DNA from: Granulicella sp. S190
GTDB taxonomy: Bacteria; Acidobacteriota; Terriglobia; Terriglobales; Acidobacteriaceae
Length of the DNA: 64,000 bases
NCBI RefSeq assembly: GCF_009766095.1
Contig: NZ_LMUD01000009.1
Location: forward strand, 103,430-167,429
Direction of reading: 5' to 3'
The notes under the pieces are model-generated. The model worked only from the letters and a program-made list of their open reading frames with translations, was not told where the DNA came from and made no database searches. Position 1 is the stretch's first letter; every line of letters starts with the position of its first letter. The position numbers and the translations under genes were made by a program. Positions 25,597 through 36,400 of the stretch are shown in pieces.

Positions 25597-27876
25597 GTGG
25601 TATTGTCCCTGCAGCGAAAAACTACCTGCGCCCTGCTCCTCGGTCTCGCGTCTCTCCTCTCCACCGGCACCGCGCGAACCCAGACACCCGCGCAACCCGA
25701 AGCCGCTTCGACAACTGCCCCCCCGAAAAATCAGTCGCAGGATGCCACCAAACATCGCCCGCGCGTAGCCCTCGTCCTTGAAGGCGGCGGCGCCCTCGGC
25801 TTCGCTCACATCGGTGTGCTCCAGTACCTCGAGCAGCACCACATTCCCGTCGACCTCGTCGTCGGCACCAGCATGGGCGGCCTCGTCGGTGGTCTTTACG
25901 CCACCGGCCGCAGCCCCGACGAGATCCGCGACCTCATCCAGAACATCGACTGGAACAGGGCCATCGGTGGCCGTACTCCGTTTCCCGACCTCTCCTATCG
26001 CCGCAAGCAGGATCGCGTCGAGTATCCCAACCGCCTCGAGTTTGGGCTGCGCCACGGCCTCTCCCTGCCTGAGGGCCTCAACTCCGGCCACCAGGTCGGC
26101 CTCATCCTCGACGCCGCCACCCTCTCCGACTACAACCTCAAATCCTTCGACGATCTCCCCATTCCCTTCCGCTGCGTCGCCACCAACATGAACACCGGCC
26201 GCGCCCATGTCTTCGATAACGGATCACTCCCTCGCGCTCTCCGAGCCACCATGTCCATCCCCGCCCTCTTCGTCCCCGTCGTCATCGACGGCGTCACCTA
26301 CACCGACGGCGCCGCCGTAGACAATCTCCCCGTCGACGTCGCCAAAGCCAATGGCGCCGACATCATCATCGCCAGCTATCTCGACACCAACGGAGGTCCG
26401 CAGACTACCCCTGGCTCCTTCATCGCCACTACGGGAAACTTCGTCAGCATCGCCATCGCGGCCAATGAGATGCGCAGCCTTCAGGCCGCCGACATCCTCA
26501 TCAGCTCCCAACTCCAGGGCTTCACCAGCACCATGTTCACCAAATTCAACGACATCATCCCTAAAGGAGCCGAAGCCGCCGATGCCAAGGCGAAACTCCT
26601 CGATCGCTTCTCCGTCAGCGATGACGAGTGGGCCGCTTATGTAGCCCAACGCAACTCCCGCCGCAAGACCGAAACGCCCGATCCACAATATGTAACCGTG
26701 GCAGGTGTAAGTACGCCTGCCGCAATTGAGATCGAGCGCAGCCTGCGCGGCATCCTCAACAAGCCCGTCGACACCAAATTCCTCGACCAGGAGATGACGC
26801 GCTACGTCGGCTACGGCACCCTCAACGCAGCCGGGTACACCATGGTCGATCGCGACGGCACCCCTGGGCTAGCAGTCAACACCTACCCGCGCTACAACGG
26901 CCCGCCCTTCCTCGATCTCGGTATCAACATCGACGGCTCCGACACTGAAGACGTCCTCTTCGGCATGTCAGGCCGCATCATCTTTCAGAACCTCGGCGGC
27001 TTCCGCTCCGAGTGGCGCACTGATCTCTTCTTCGGCTACTCCTACGGCGTCCGCAGCGAGTACTATCGTCCCTTCACGCCGCACAGCCAGTTCTTCTATG
27101 CGCCCCGCGCCTACGCCACCAGCACTCGCTTCGACTTCTACAACAACGGTAGCAAGACCTCGCAGTACCAGGTCAACCAGAGCGGCGTCGGCTTCGATGC
27201 CGGATACACCTGGCGACGTAACGCAGAGCTTCGCTTCGGTCAGGACGAGTACTGGTACTCCGTCACCAAGCGTGTCGACTTCGACAACCTCTCCATCCCG
27301 CCGCAACAGCAGAGCGTCAGCTCTCTCCGCTTCAACTCCTACAACACTGACAACTCCGTACTGCCCTTCCGCGGCGTCAACACCTCCGTCCGCGTCGAAC
27401 GCCACGAGCCCTCCAAAGGCAACGATCCCTTCACTCTCGCCGAAGCCCGCGTAGCTGGCTACATTCCGCTTGGCGCAAAGAGCAGCGTCTTCCTCACCGC
27501 GAACGGAGGCACTGCATTCGGCGCACCTCCCGACGTCACTGACCTTCAGGGCTTCTCTCTCGGCGGCCCCTTCCGCCTCGGCTCCTACGGACGCAACGAG
27601 CTGCTTGGCACTCAGTACTGGCTCTTTCAAGGGGGTTACGAGCGCAAGATCTTCCAGCTCCCACCACTCCTCGGCGAAGGCGTCTACGCCGTCGGCTTCT
27701 TCGAAGGAGGCAAGGTCTACAACAACCTCAACGCAGCCGACGAGCTCGAATCCGAAGCCTGGGATGGCAGCTTCGTCCTCGTTACCCGGACCGCGCTCGG
27801 CCCCATCTACATCGGCGGAGCCGCTGGCGACAACGATCACCGCAAGTGGTGGTTCGGCCTCGGCCACGTCTTCTAG
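25597..27876 (+). CDS. Patatin-like phospholipase fused to outer-membrane beta-barrel (PlpD-type, type Vd-like)
   Basis: The 759-residue protein has a signal peptide, then a patatin domain: VALVLEGGGALGFAHIGVLQYLE oxyanion loop, nucleophile GTSMGG, and the catalytic Asp in DGAAVDNLPVDVAK. A POTRA-like segment follows (about residues 365-430), then a C-terminal aromatic-rich barrel ending in GLGHVF. This domain order fits type Vd autotransporters, which display or release a lipase. The GTG start at 25597 has a GGAGGA site. Confidence 0.87.
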   Translation: MVLSLQRKTTCALLLGLASLLSTGTARTQTPAQPEAASTTAPPKNQSQDATKHRPRVALVLEGGGALGFAHIGVLQYLEQHHIPVDLVVGTSMGGLVGGLYATGRSPDEIRDLIQNIDWNRAIGGRTPFPDLSYRRKQDRVEYPNRLEFGLRHGLSLPEGLNSGHQVGLILDAATLSDYNLKSFDDLPIPFRCVATNMNTGRAHVFDNGSLPRALRATMSIPALFVPVVIDGVTYTDGAAVDNLPVDVAKANGADIIIASYLDTNGGPQTTPGSFIATTGNFVSIAIAANEMRSLQAADILISSQLQGFTSTMFTKFNDIIPKGAEAADAKAKLLDRFSVSDDEWAAYVAQRNSRRKTETPDPQYVTVAGVSTPAAIEIERSLRGILNKPVDTKFLDQEMTRYVGYGTLNAAGYTMVDRDGTPGLAVNTYPRYNGPPFLDLGINIDGSDTEDVLFGMSGRIIFQNLGGFRSEWRTDLFFGYSYGVRSEYYRPFTPHSQFFYAPRAYATSTRFDFYNNGSKTSQYQVNQSGVGFDAGYTWRRNAELRFGQDEYWYSVTKRVDFDNLSIPPQQQSVSSLRFNSYNTDNSVLPFRGVNTSVRVERHEPSKGNDPFTLAEARVAGYIPLGAKSSVFLTANGGTAFGAPPDVTDLQGFSLGGPFRLGSYGRNELLGTQYWLFQGGYERKIFQLPPLLGEGVYAVGFFEGGKVYNNLNAADELESEAWDGSFVLVTRTALGPIYIGGAAGDNDHRKWWFGLGHVF

Positions 27877-27905
27877 CTTTATCTAAAATTTCGCTACCCC
27901 ATGGT

Positions 27906-27952
27906 GAAGCCGGTATACAAGTCACGAAGTGACCGCCGCCCGCGCAGGGCGA
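27906..27952 (+). repeat. Dispersed intergenic repeat, copy 3
   Basis: AAGCCGGTATACAAGTCACG followed by AAGTGACCGCCGCCCGCGCA. Nearly identical to copies 2 and 4. Located between the patatin gene and the TIM-barrel gene. Confidence 0.8.
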
Positions 27953-28043
27953 ACCTGCCCTTATTCTTCTTGACATCCCTTCACAAGCTACAAGTAGACT
28001 TGCCTATCAGCCAAGGCACCATTCCCGAAAGATCAGGTGAAGC

Positions 28044-28952
28044 ATGAATCCGTCTCGCCGTATGTTTCTGCAGCAGTCCGCCGCCATTGGTCTCTCCTCC
28101 ATCTTTCCCTTCCGCCCCGCATTTGCAGAGACCACCCGCCCCATCGGCGTGCAGCTCTATACCGTGCAGGACGAGCTCAAGAAAGACCCAGCCGCAACCC
28201 TCAAAGCACTCGCCGGCATCGGCTATCGCGAGGTCGAATCCTTTCCTCTCCAGAGTGTGTCACCCGTTCAGTTACGAAAGATGCTCGACGACGCCGGGCT
28301 GAAATGCCCCAGCGCTCATCTCTTCTTCGGTCTGTCTGAAACCTCGCAACTCCTCGAACAGGCAAACGTCCTCGGCGCTCACTACGCCGTTAGCTCGATC
28401 CTTCACTACGCTCAACTCCAGGCAGCGGACCTTCCGAAGATGCTTGGTATGCTCAACGCGTTCACACTCGACGACTTCAAAAAAGTTGCAGCGAAGGCGA
28501 ACGAGATTGGCGCGCAAGCCAAAAAGGCTGGCTTGCAGTACGCGTATCACAACCACAACTTCGAGTTCCGCGACTTCGGTGGCCACACCGGCTACGAGAC
28601 ACTGCTTGCGGAGACCGATCCTGAGCTTGTCAAATTCGAGCTCGACTGCGGCTGGATGACGACATCAGGTCACAACCCCATCGAGTACTTCACAAAGTAT
28701 CCCGGCCGCTATCCGCTCATGCACGCAAAAGATTTTCCTGCGGACACACCCGTCAACACCACTCTGGGCGTCGATCCCAAACATCCACCCACTGAGATCG
28801 GCCGCGGCCACATCGACTATAAGTCCATCATCGCTGCTGCCGAAAGATCTGGCGTCCAGCACATCTTCGTCGAGCAGGATCCGCCTATCGCCGGCATGAC
28901 CTCACTCGAAGCCGTTCGCATCAGCTATCAGACACTCCGCCCGCTCGTCTGA
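28044..28952 (+). CDS. Tat-exported sugar phosphate isomerase/epimerase-like TIM-barrel protein
   Basis: A 302-residue protein. The N-terminus MNPSRRMFLQQSAAIGLSSIF has a twin-arginine signal. The mature part (IGVQLYTVQDELKKDP; YAYHNHNFEF; LDCGWMTTSGHNP; LMHAKDFP; GRGHIDYKSII; FVEQDPP) matches xylose isomerase-like barrels with Glu/Asp/His metal ligands. Periplasmic sugar metabolism is inferred; the reaction is unknown. Confidence 0.88.
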   Translation: MNPSRRMFLQQSAAIGLSSIFPFRPAFAETTRPIGVQLYTVQDELKKDPAATLKALAGIGYREVESFPLQSVSPVQLRKMLDDAGLKCPSAHLFFGLSETSQLLEQANVLGAHYAVSSILHYAQLQAADLPKMLGMLNAFTLDDFKKVAAKANEIGAQAKKAGLQYAYHNHNFEFRDFGGHTGYETLLAETDPELVKFELDCGWMTTSGHNPIEYFTKYPGRYPLMHAKDFPADTPVNTTLGVDPKHPPTEIGRGHIDYKSIIAAAERSGVQHIFVEQDPPIAGMTSLEAVRISYQTLRPLV

Positions 28953-28956
28953 AGGT

Positions 28957-29023
28957 AGACCAACGGGAGCGCCACCCGAAGGGATATACAAGTCACGAAG
29001 TGACCGCCGCCCGCGCAGGGCGA
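28957..29023 (+). repeat. Dispersed intergenic repeat, copy 4
   Basis: Begins GACCAACGGGAG and continues ATATACAAGTCACGAAGTGA then the GC-rich CGCCCGCGCAGGGCGA tail. It lies between convergent genes. Confidence 0.8.
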
Positions 29024-29047
29024 TCGTCAGCAGATCGCTATCAACCC

Positions 29048-30397
29048 TCATTTGCCATGAACTTTAAGCCGAGGCGAGCAGCCCTCTGAAAAAGGATTGA
29101 CCAGGTACGTGCCCGCAATCCCCGAGACAAGAATCGTGCCATCCCCACCAAAGTGCGCCGTGCGAAACTCCTCTTCGGGAAGATCATTAATCCTCCTCCA
29201 GCTTTCGCCGCTGTCTTCGCTCGTATACACGCCAGTCAGCGCAGTCACCACCTGCCGATTCGGCCTCGCCGGATCCACCTCGACGCTATAAGCCCGTACA
29301 TTTGATCCCGCCTCATCGGAGCTCCGATGGATCAGGAATCGCGCCTCAGTCACTCGTCTTACCGAGCCCGGCCCCGTCGGGTTATACACTCCCCAGCACG
29401 CCGCCAGGTGCAGCCCACCCACGACACTCATTCCGTGAATCGCAGAGTCCGGACCCACTCCCTCGACGCGGCTCCACTTCATCGAGCGCATGTTCAATAG
29501 ATAGACCTGGTCCCCCGTCCCCAGATAAAGAAAGCCCGGATGCGGCCTCTTCGGATCGTCGAACTCCATCGAGAGCAGGTCCATCTCCGTGGGTGGAAGC
29601 GCCACAGGCCCCTCTGCCACCCACGAGGCGTCCTCATCTCTGCGATAACTGAAGAGCTGTGGTGTGAGGTCGAAGTAGCCATACCCGACTAAGAGCCGTC
29701 TTCCATCGGCGGTGATCTCGACGACGTTCGCTCTTACCGGATCGCCGGGCTTTTTATTAATCGGAATCTTGGGTGGTGACGGTGGAACCTTCGGCCCTTC
29801 AATCGCCTTCACCAGACTCTCTGTCCCACTCGGCTGAGGAAACACCTCGAACGCTCCCCGCTGCGTGGTGATCACAAACGACCTTCCACCTGGAGTCACG
29901 CTGAAGCCATTCCGCAGCCCTTCGCCAATCTTCGCGTCAAAGTATCTCGAATCCACCCGCGCTACCTCACTCCACGTTGCACCTGCATCGATTGACTTCG
30001 AGATATACAAAGCTCGATCGCGCGCTGGAACCTCGCTGCTAAGGTCAGCAGTTAAACCCCAGACAACATCAGGGTCGTCCGCATTCGGATCAGGATCGCT
30101 CGCAATCGCCTCGATAAAATCACTCGCAAACTTATGACTTCCCGGAAAGCTCATCACTCGATGAACGCGGCAGCTGTCGAGGTCCTCCTTCGCATCGCCA
30201 CCGCTCGTCTCGGAGGGCGACGAGACAGAAGCTGACGAACTCGTTACCACAGCCGCATTCCTCGTAGCACTTTGAGCGTGCAAAATCTCGCCCATCAGGC
30301 AAAGGGCTATCAACAGCCATCGCCCCCCACAAGCAACCCGGCATGTCTCTCTAAGTGCCGTCACCAGGACACCTTCAGCGCGCTTCAGGCCCGCCAT
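29048..30397 (-). CDS. Exported beta-propeller (BNR/sortilin-like) protein
   Basis: A 449-residue protein with a long N-region then a hydrophobic signal (WLLIALCLMGEILHAQ). The body has propeller-blade motifs: KSIDAGATWSEVARVD, YTSEDSGESWRRINDLP and others of the Asp-box kind. Likely exported; ligand unknown. It starts six bases after the S9 peptidase stop on the same strand, so the two are probably an operon. Confidence 0.65.
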   Translation of the reverse strand: MAGLKRAEGVLVTALRETCRVACGGRWLLIALCLMGEILHAQSATRNAAVVTSSSASVSSPSETSGGDAKEDLDSCRVHRVMSFPGSHKFASDFIEAIASDPDPNADDPDVVWGLTADLSSEVPARDRALYISKSIDAGATWSEVARVDSRYFDAKIGEGLRNGFSVTPGGRSFVITTQRGAFEVFPQPSGTESLVKAIEGPKVPPSPPKIPINKKPGDPVRANVVEITADGRRLLVGYGYFDLTPQLFSYRRDEDASWVAEGPVALPPTEMDLLSMEFDDPKRPHPGFLYLGTGDQVYLLNMRSMKWSRVEGVGPDSAIHGMSVVGGLHLAACWGVYNPTGPGSVRRVTEARFLIHRSSDEAGSNVRAYSVEVDPARPNRQVVTALTGVYTSEDSGESWRRINDLPEEEFRTAHFGGDGTILVSGIAGTYLVNPFSEGCSPRLKVHGK

Positions 30398-30403
30398 TCA
30401 AAT

Positions 30404-32482
30404 CTATTGTGTATCGTACTTCTCCAGCCACTTCAGTTCTTCGCGAACCTTGATGTATCCGTGCCAAGGATTCTTATCCAGCGGATGATTCTCACCCGGA
30501 AACATCAGCAGAGCATGCGGCACATCAAGCCGCTCCAGCGCACGCTCCAGCACAATCTGCTCGAAGAAGCTCACGCGATCGTCCGCATCTCCGCCCACCA
30601 GGTGCGTCGGCGTCTTCACCTTGTCCATCCGAAACAGCGCCGCCTCGCTCTCATACAGCTCCGGCTTCTCCCACGGTGTGCCGGAGAGATACCACGCATC
30701 ATCGCGCGTCAGGTCGTCAAACCCCCAGTTCGCGGCATGCTCCACCGCGCCCGCTCCGGTCACTGCAGACTTGAACCGAGTGGTCTGCGTAATCAACCAG
30801 TTGGTCATGTATCCGCCATAGCTGTAGCCGCCGATAGCCAGATGCGCAGGGTCGGCGATGCCATCTTTCACCAGCGCATCCACGCCCGTCAGTATGTCCA
30901 CGCCCGGCACCGACACCAGGTGCGGCATGATGCCCTGCATAAACACATCTCCATACCCGGTCGATCCGCGATAGTTCGGCCGAAATACCAGCCATCCCTT
31001 CGCCGCCGCCAGCGTCGCCCAGTCGTACCAGTCCGCGCCGAATCGGTCGCCATCGGCATCCGCAGGTCCGCCGTGAATCAGCGTCAGCATCCGCAGATTC
31101 TTCGCGCCCTTCTTCCCCGGAGGATAGATCAGCACACCCTCCACCGAACTCCCATCGCTCGACCTCCAACGATACGGTTGCCAGCTCACCTGCGCCCGTT
31201 CAGCAAAGATCGGGTTCAGTGCAGTCACCGCCTTCGCCTCATTGAATCTGTCGCCCCCGCTCGCAACGTACACCTGCGCTGGCTCGGTAAGGGTCGAGTG
31301 GGTAAACAACACCGCGCCACTCTGCAGCGAGCTGTTCAGATGGCCGTAACTCCCCGGCAGCGTTCCCACGGCCTCAAACTTTGCGTCGTCGATCCGGTAG
31401 AGATGCTGATCCATTCCAGTCAACCCCGCGGCAAGCACCTTACCCTCCCGCGTCACCGTCAGGTCCTCCCACGAGCCCTGAAACTCGCTACCCAGCCGTG
31501 TCACCTTCCCCGACTCCACATCCAGCGAATACACCCGCCCCTGCACATCCTGGTAGGGCCCTTCGATGGAACCCGCCGCCGCGCTCACCAGAAAGTAGAG
31601 GCTCTTACCCGAAGGTGCCCAGGTGAGATGGCTCTCCAGCCCCTCATTGTGCGTCAACTGCTTCACGTCGCCGCCCTGCGTCGCGACCAGAAATATCTCG
31701 GTATCCGCCGGGTTCTCCAATCGCCGCGAAACAGACCTCGTCTCAAACGCGATGCGGTCGCCCACCGGCGCAGGCAAAATCGTCTCAATCGCCCGGTCGC
31801 TATGGGCAATCACCTTCGCCGCATCCGGATACGCAGGCCTGTCCTCCGGCGTCTTCGCTTCCCCATGCGCCTGCGGCATCTTGCCGCTCTCATGAATCAC
31901 CGTCGCCACCGGCAACGTCAGCAGCACATCCCCACGCTCCTGCTCCCGCCACCGGACCACATCCTTCCACTCCGCCTTCCGCACCTCCTCTGCGCTCTTC
32001 GCCAGTGGCTCGGTTACAGAGAAGTCAATCGCCTTGCCATCAGGCGACCACGCGAAGCCATGCACATCCAGCTTCTCGCTATAGAGCGGAAAAGCCTCGC
32101 CCCCGCGCGTCGGAATCAGCCAAACCCGGCTCGTCTCATCCTTGTCGTCGCCCTCCGCGCCGGGCACAGCCCTGTCCGAAAGAAACGCAACGTACATCCC
32201 ATCGGGAGACCACTCCGGCGAAGAGTCGTGTCCCGAGTGCGTCAACGCGCTCAATGCCCCGCTGCTTCGCGTCCACAGCCACAGGTCCTCACGGAACCGG
32301 TTCCGCTGCCAGTCCGGAGCAGTCGTCGCAACCACCACCGCCGCTCCATCCGGCGAAAGCCGCGCCTCGCGAATATCCGTCGTGTTCATAAACTCATCGA
32401 GCGTGATCACAGGCTTCTCCTGCGCGTAGCTAACCACAGCCAGGGACATCAGGGCGAACAGACGAGCCGTAAAAAATCTCAT
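30404..32482 (-). CDS. Secreted S9 family (prolyl oligopeptidase-type) peptidase
   Basis: A 692-residue protein with a signal peptide (MRFFTARLFALMSLAVVSYAQ), an N-terminal beta-propeller with WD-like repeats (ARLSPDGAAVVV, PEWSPDGMYVAFLSD, FAWSPDGKAIDF), and a C-terminal alpha/beta hydrolase with nucleophile GGYSYGGYMTNW, a catalytic Asp near GGDADDRVSF and His in GENHPLD. It cleaves short peptides in known relatives. The frame opens at 32563, but Met 32482 directly starts the signal peptide. Confidence 0.93.
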   Translation of the reverse strand: MRFFTARLFALMSLAVVSYAQEKPVITLDEFMNTTDIREARLSPDGAAVVVATTAPDWQRNRFREDLWLWTRSSGALSALTHSGHDSSPEWSPDGMYVAFLSDRAVPGAEGDDKDETSRVWLIPTRGGEAFPLYSEKLDVHGFAWSPDGKAIDFSVTEPLAKSAEEVRKAEWKDVVRWREQERGDVLLTLPVATVIHESGKMPQAHGEAKTPEDRPAYPDAAKVIAHSDRAIETILPAPVGDRIAFETRSVSRRLENPADTEIFLVATQGGDVKQLTHNEGLESHLTWAPSGKSLYFLVSAAAGSIEGPYQDVQGRVYSLDVESGKVTRLGSEFQGSWEDLTVTREGKVLAAGLTGMDQHLYRIDDAKFEAVGTLPGSYGHLNSSLQSGAVLFTHSTLTEPAQVYVASGGDRFNEAKAVTALNPIFAERAQVSWQPYRWRSSDGSSVEGVLIYPPGKKGAKNLRMLTLIHGGPADADGDRFGADWYDWATLAAAKGWLVFRPNYRGSTGYGDVFMQGIMPHLVSVPGVDILTGVDALVKDGIADPAHLAIGGYSYGGYMTNWLITQTTRFKSAVTGAGAVEHAANWGFDDLTRDDAWYLSGTPWEKPELYESEAALFRMDKVKTPTHLVGGDADDRVSFFEQIVLERALERLDVPHALLMFPGENHPLDKNPWHGYIKVREELKWLEKYDTQ

Positions 32483-32603
32483 AAGGGTGACATCAATATA
32501 CTTCGACCGCCCACCGATCTCGGCACTATCAATCGAACTCTGGCCGCAGCCGAAGCGAACCAACCGCAGCCATCGTCTCTACCCTCGCCATCGCGACACC
32601 CAG

Positions 32604-33296
32604 CTAAAACATCGGCCTCTTCGGCTTCCCTATCAACGGCGTATTCAGCAGCCGTATCATCGGCGCCGCCACCTTGAACCGCTCCACCACATCCTTAAGC
32701 AATCCCGGCGAGGTCGCTCGCTCCACCGGCAGCGTAGCCGACAAGCCCCACTGCTTGCACATAATCAGGTCGATCGCCGGATGCTCCGCCGCAAAACCCT
32801 TCGGCGGCCGCGTCAGCGACAGCGTCTCCGTCTCGCTCATCAGCGACCGCAGCTTCTTCCCCGCCATAATCTTGCGAAACTCCACGTGATGATCCACCAG
32901 GTATCGTCGAATCGCGAGCAGCTGCTCCCGCTCCGGCATATACACCCCAGCCGCAATCAGCACGTCGGTCGAACTCACCTGCAGATAAAACCCTCCACCC
33001 GAAGTCTTCTGCAACCCATCCCTCGCCCACCACGCCGACACATGGTGCTTATACGGCCGCTTATCTTTGCTGAACCGGATATCCCGATAGATCCGCATCA
33101 GAATCTTGTTCGCGGGCCGCAGATGCTCCGGCGAAAACTCCGCCATCGCCTCATTCACCTCGCCGATCAGCGCCAGCATCGGCTCCTTCAGCTGCTTCTC
33201 ATAGACATCCTTCCGCGCCCCAAACCACTCACGGTCGTTGTTCTTCTTCAGCCCCCGCAAAAACTTCAAAGCCTCATTCGAAAACTGTGTCGCCAT
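32604..33296 (-). CDS. DUF2461 family protein
   Basis: A 230-residue protein beginning MATQFSNEALKFLRGLKKNNDREWFGARKDVYEKQLKEP, the hallmark start of DUF2461 (TIGR02453). The core NKILMRIYRDIRFSKDKRPYKHHVSAWW also matches. Widespread and uncharacterised; cytoplasmic. Confidence 0.9.
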   Translation of the reverse strand: MATQFSNEALKFLRGLKKNNDREWFGARKDVYEKQLKEPMLALIGEVNEAMAEFSPEHLRPANKILMRIYRDIRFSKDKRPYKHHVSAWWARDGLQKTSGGGFYLQVSSTDVLIAAGVYMPEREQLLAIRRYLVDHHVEFRKIMAGKKLRSLMSETETLSLTRPPKGFAAEHPAIDLIMCKQWGLSATLPVERATSPGLLKDVVERFKVAAPMIRLLNTPLIGKPKRPMF

Positions 33297-33327
33297 CCTT
33301 CAATCGTAAACCTCCTTCACAGTCTCC

Positions 33328-33371
33328 AAAAAAGCCAAAAAATCCCCTGCCGCTCTCTCGAACAGCAGGGG
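33328..33371 (-). terminator. Terminator after the TonB-dependent receptor gene
   Basis: CCCCTGC (33344-33350) pairs with GCAGGGG (33365-33371). On the minus strand the stem is followed by ATTTTTTGGCTTTTTTGG, a good T-tract 30 bp past the receptor stop. Confidence 0.8.
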
Positions 33372-33400
33372 ACCATCGTCACATCATTTAGTACGAGCCT

Positions 33401-36400
33401 CTAGAACGCATAACGAAGGCTGAACTGGAACTGCCGGTCCGACGCATAGGTATTGCCCTTCTGCGTCACCTCGCCAAAGGTTCCGCTCGTAGGATTCGTA
33501 TCCGGCGTATCCAGGTTTGGGTGGTTGACGAAGTTGAACGCCTCCGCCTTGAACACCACCGAGTGGTTATCGTGGTTGGGAATCACATGGAACGTCTTCT
33601 GCAGCGCTGCATTCCAGCTCTGGAAGCCAGGACCATACACTGCATTGCGCGTTCCCCGTCCTGCGAACGTTCCCTCCGCAGGCGCCTGGTAGACGCTCCC
33701 TTGAAACCACTGCTGGCCCGTCGTTCCGCTGAACTTCTTGGAGACGTGCGGAGTCCGCGTAATAACCCATGGCTGGTTTCCCGAACCGGGCCCTACGCCC
33801 GCATAGTCATTGCCCTGCGACACCGTAAACGGCTCGCCCGTCTGCGCCTGCGTCGTTCCCGAGAGCTGCCAGTTGCCCAGCGTCCCCCGCACCAGCCGAT
33901 ACGCAGAGTTCGTCCCAAACGGAATATCCCAGACATAATTGATGACCAGAACATTCCGCACATCGAAGTCACTCGGACCATACGAGATCGACTTGTCATA
34001 GTAGTTCGGCAGCTCAAAGCTCTGGTCCGAACCGAAGTCCATGCTCTTCGACCACGTGTACGCCACGCCGAACAGGAAGCCCTTCGAGAGCCGCCGCTTC
34101 AGGTTGGCCTGCAGCGAGTGGTACGTCGAGCTTCCGCGATTCTCAATCTCAAGAATCGTAGAGAACCCCTGAAAGGGACGCAGCGCATCGGTCGCGCTCA
34201 CGCCAGGATTCGCCTGCACCGTACCCGGCTCCAGCTGATTGAGGTTGCCAAGCTGCTGCAGGTGAAGCCCGCGCCGCCCGACATAGCTCAGCGTAAGCGT
34301 TGCAACCTTCGGAAACTCCTGTTCGAAGGTCATGTTCCATCCCCATGCCTCTGGGTTAGGAAAGTCATAGGGCTGCGAGGTAAACGAGAGCGGCAGGCTG
34401 TTCGTGCCCACGCCCCCGGGATTGTCCGCGATGCCGGCAGTCACCGTCGCCGAAGGCTGGAACGGTGCATTGCCGCCAAGGTGAACCTGGTCGCTGATCC
34501 CCAGCCGCTGCACGTAACGTCCCGCGCCGCCACGGATCACAGCCGACTGCCCAAGCTGATACGCAAACCCTACCCGAGGTTGAATGTTCGAGTACTCCGT
34601 CTTCGAGTAGCCGCTGCTGTATCCACGAAACAGCCGGTTGAAGTTCGCCAGAATATCGGCAGACACGTGCCCGTTCGCGGAGCTGGGAAAGTGGCTGCCC
34701 GGAATCACAACGCCGTCATACGCATCGCCTCCGGTCGTATATCCCGTAATCGGATCGACCTTCGGCGCATCCGCAAGCGTGTAGTCCTTCGGGCTGAACA
34801 CCGCCTGGTTGCCCCACACCGCGGAGTAAGGCTGCATCACGCTGTACCGCGCGCCATACTCAATCAAAAGCTTCGGGGTAGCGCGCCACTGGTCCTGTGC
34901 GAACCCCTCCCACATATTGCCGCGGAACAGCGTATACGACCTCTGCCCGATCTCTCCATACGTATCGAAGGCGCCCAGCGCCGCATTGGCCGCTGCCACC
35001 GTCGAAGTCGGATGATTCGTGCGCGTATCGCTGAAGGTAAACAGACCGTTCTGATTATTCGTTGCGCCCGGCGTCGTGCTGCTCACGCTGATCTGGTCGA
35101 AGTCGTTCTCGCCTGACCGCTCAAACAGAATCCCAAACTTCAGCGTATGGTTTCCCCACACCTTCGTCAGGTTATCGGCAAAGTCGTAGACCACGCCGCC
35201 AGAGTGCGAAGGATAAGGACCGCCATCAAGCGTAGTAAAGTTCGCGATCTCAATCGTCGGAATCTTGTTTGGAATCTCCTTCTCATCCGCAGGATAAAGA
35301 TACGGATAGTTGATCCCGTACTGGGTACGGTCATAGCGCCCGCTCGAAAGATCCACGCCGATCGACACATGGTCGGCAGAGGCAGCGGCAATCGCCTCGT
35401 TCACGATCGTCGGACTGATCGTCCACGTGTAGTGCACCACGGCTACTTGGTTAGGCCGATGCCAGATCTGCGGCGTCCGGTTGAAGTTGCCCGCGTGTGG
35501 CTGGTCGTAGTCGTAGTTGAAGTTCAGCAAGCTGAACCGGATGTGATGAGCGTCCGCCGGAACATAGTCCAGCACCAGCGTATCCTTGCGTTGATTCTCC
35601 GGCAGCGGCGCAGAGTCGATCCAGTTATACGCAACGTTATCCGCGTTCGGCGTTGGGTAGGCGTTCAGCAAGCCCAGTCCGTTCGGGCTCAACCCCGTCG
35701 TAATAATGTTGCCCACGTAAGGTGCACCGGTAGCTGGATTCACAATCTGCTGCGGTGTGGAGTAAAAGATGTTCGGACTCAGCAGCTCGCTGAAGTTGCC
35801 CGTACGCATCAGCGCGGTCGGCACCTTGCCTGTCACCGTATCGTCATGGCGATACCGTACCCACTCCTCACCTGCCAGGAAGAACAGCTTCTTGCGGTCT
35901 TTGTTGAAGTGGTCCGGAATATACACCGGCCCGTTCAGGTTCCATCCAAACTGGTTGTAGCGGAACGCTGGTGGTTTGCCGTTGATGGTCGGATCGGTAG
36001 AGGAGTTTCGCGTCCAGGTGTTCGCATTCAGAATCGAGTTGCGCAGATACTCGAACGCGCTTCCATGGAAGTTGCTCGTCCCACTCTTGGGAACGATGCG
36101 GATCTGACCGCCGGAGGTGCGGCCATACTCTGCCGGATAACTCGTCGTCAGAATCTGCACCTGCGAGGTCGCATCCACATCCGCCACGCCGGTGCTGTCA
36201 TTGTTAGACCGCGTCCGCACCATCGGAGCGCCGTCCAGCGTCATCAGATTCTCCTCCGAACGCGAGCCGTTGATGTAAACAGTATTGTCCAGCGAGAAGT
36301 TGAACGCCGAGATTGCGTTGTTTCGAACGACTCCCGGCTCAAGCTGCGATAGGTAGAACGGATTACGTCCATTCAGTTGAATGGACTTCACTTGCTCTTC

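Noticed and set aside
30272..32677. Long plus-strand open frame (about 800 codons) opposite the S9 peptidase
   Set aside because: It is rich in Arg/His/Pro/Gln with no recognisable domain; the opposite strand has a signal peptide, propeller and catalytic Ser-Asp-His of an S9 peptidase.
33521..36352. Long plus-strand frames opposite the TonB-dependent receptor
   Set aside because: Arg-rich antisense of a GC-skewed codon pattern; the minus-strand receptor is clear.
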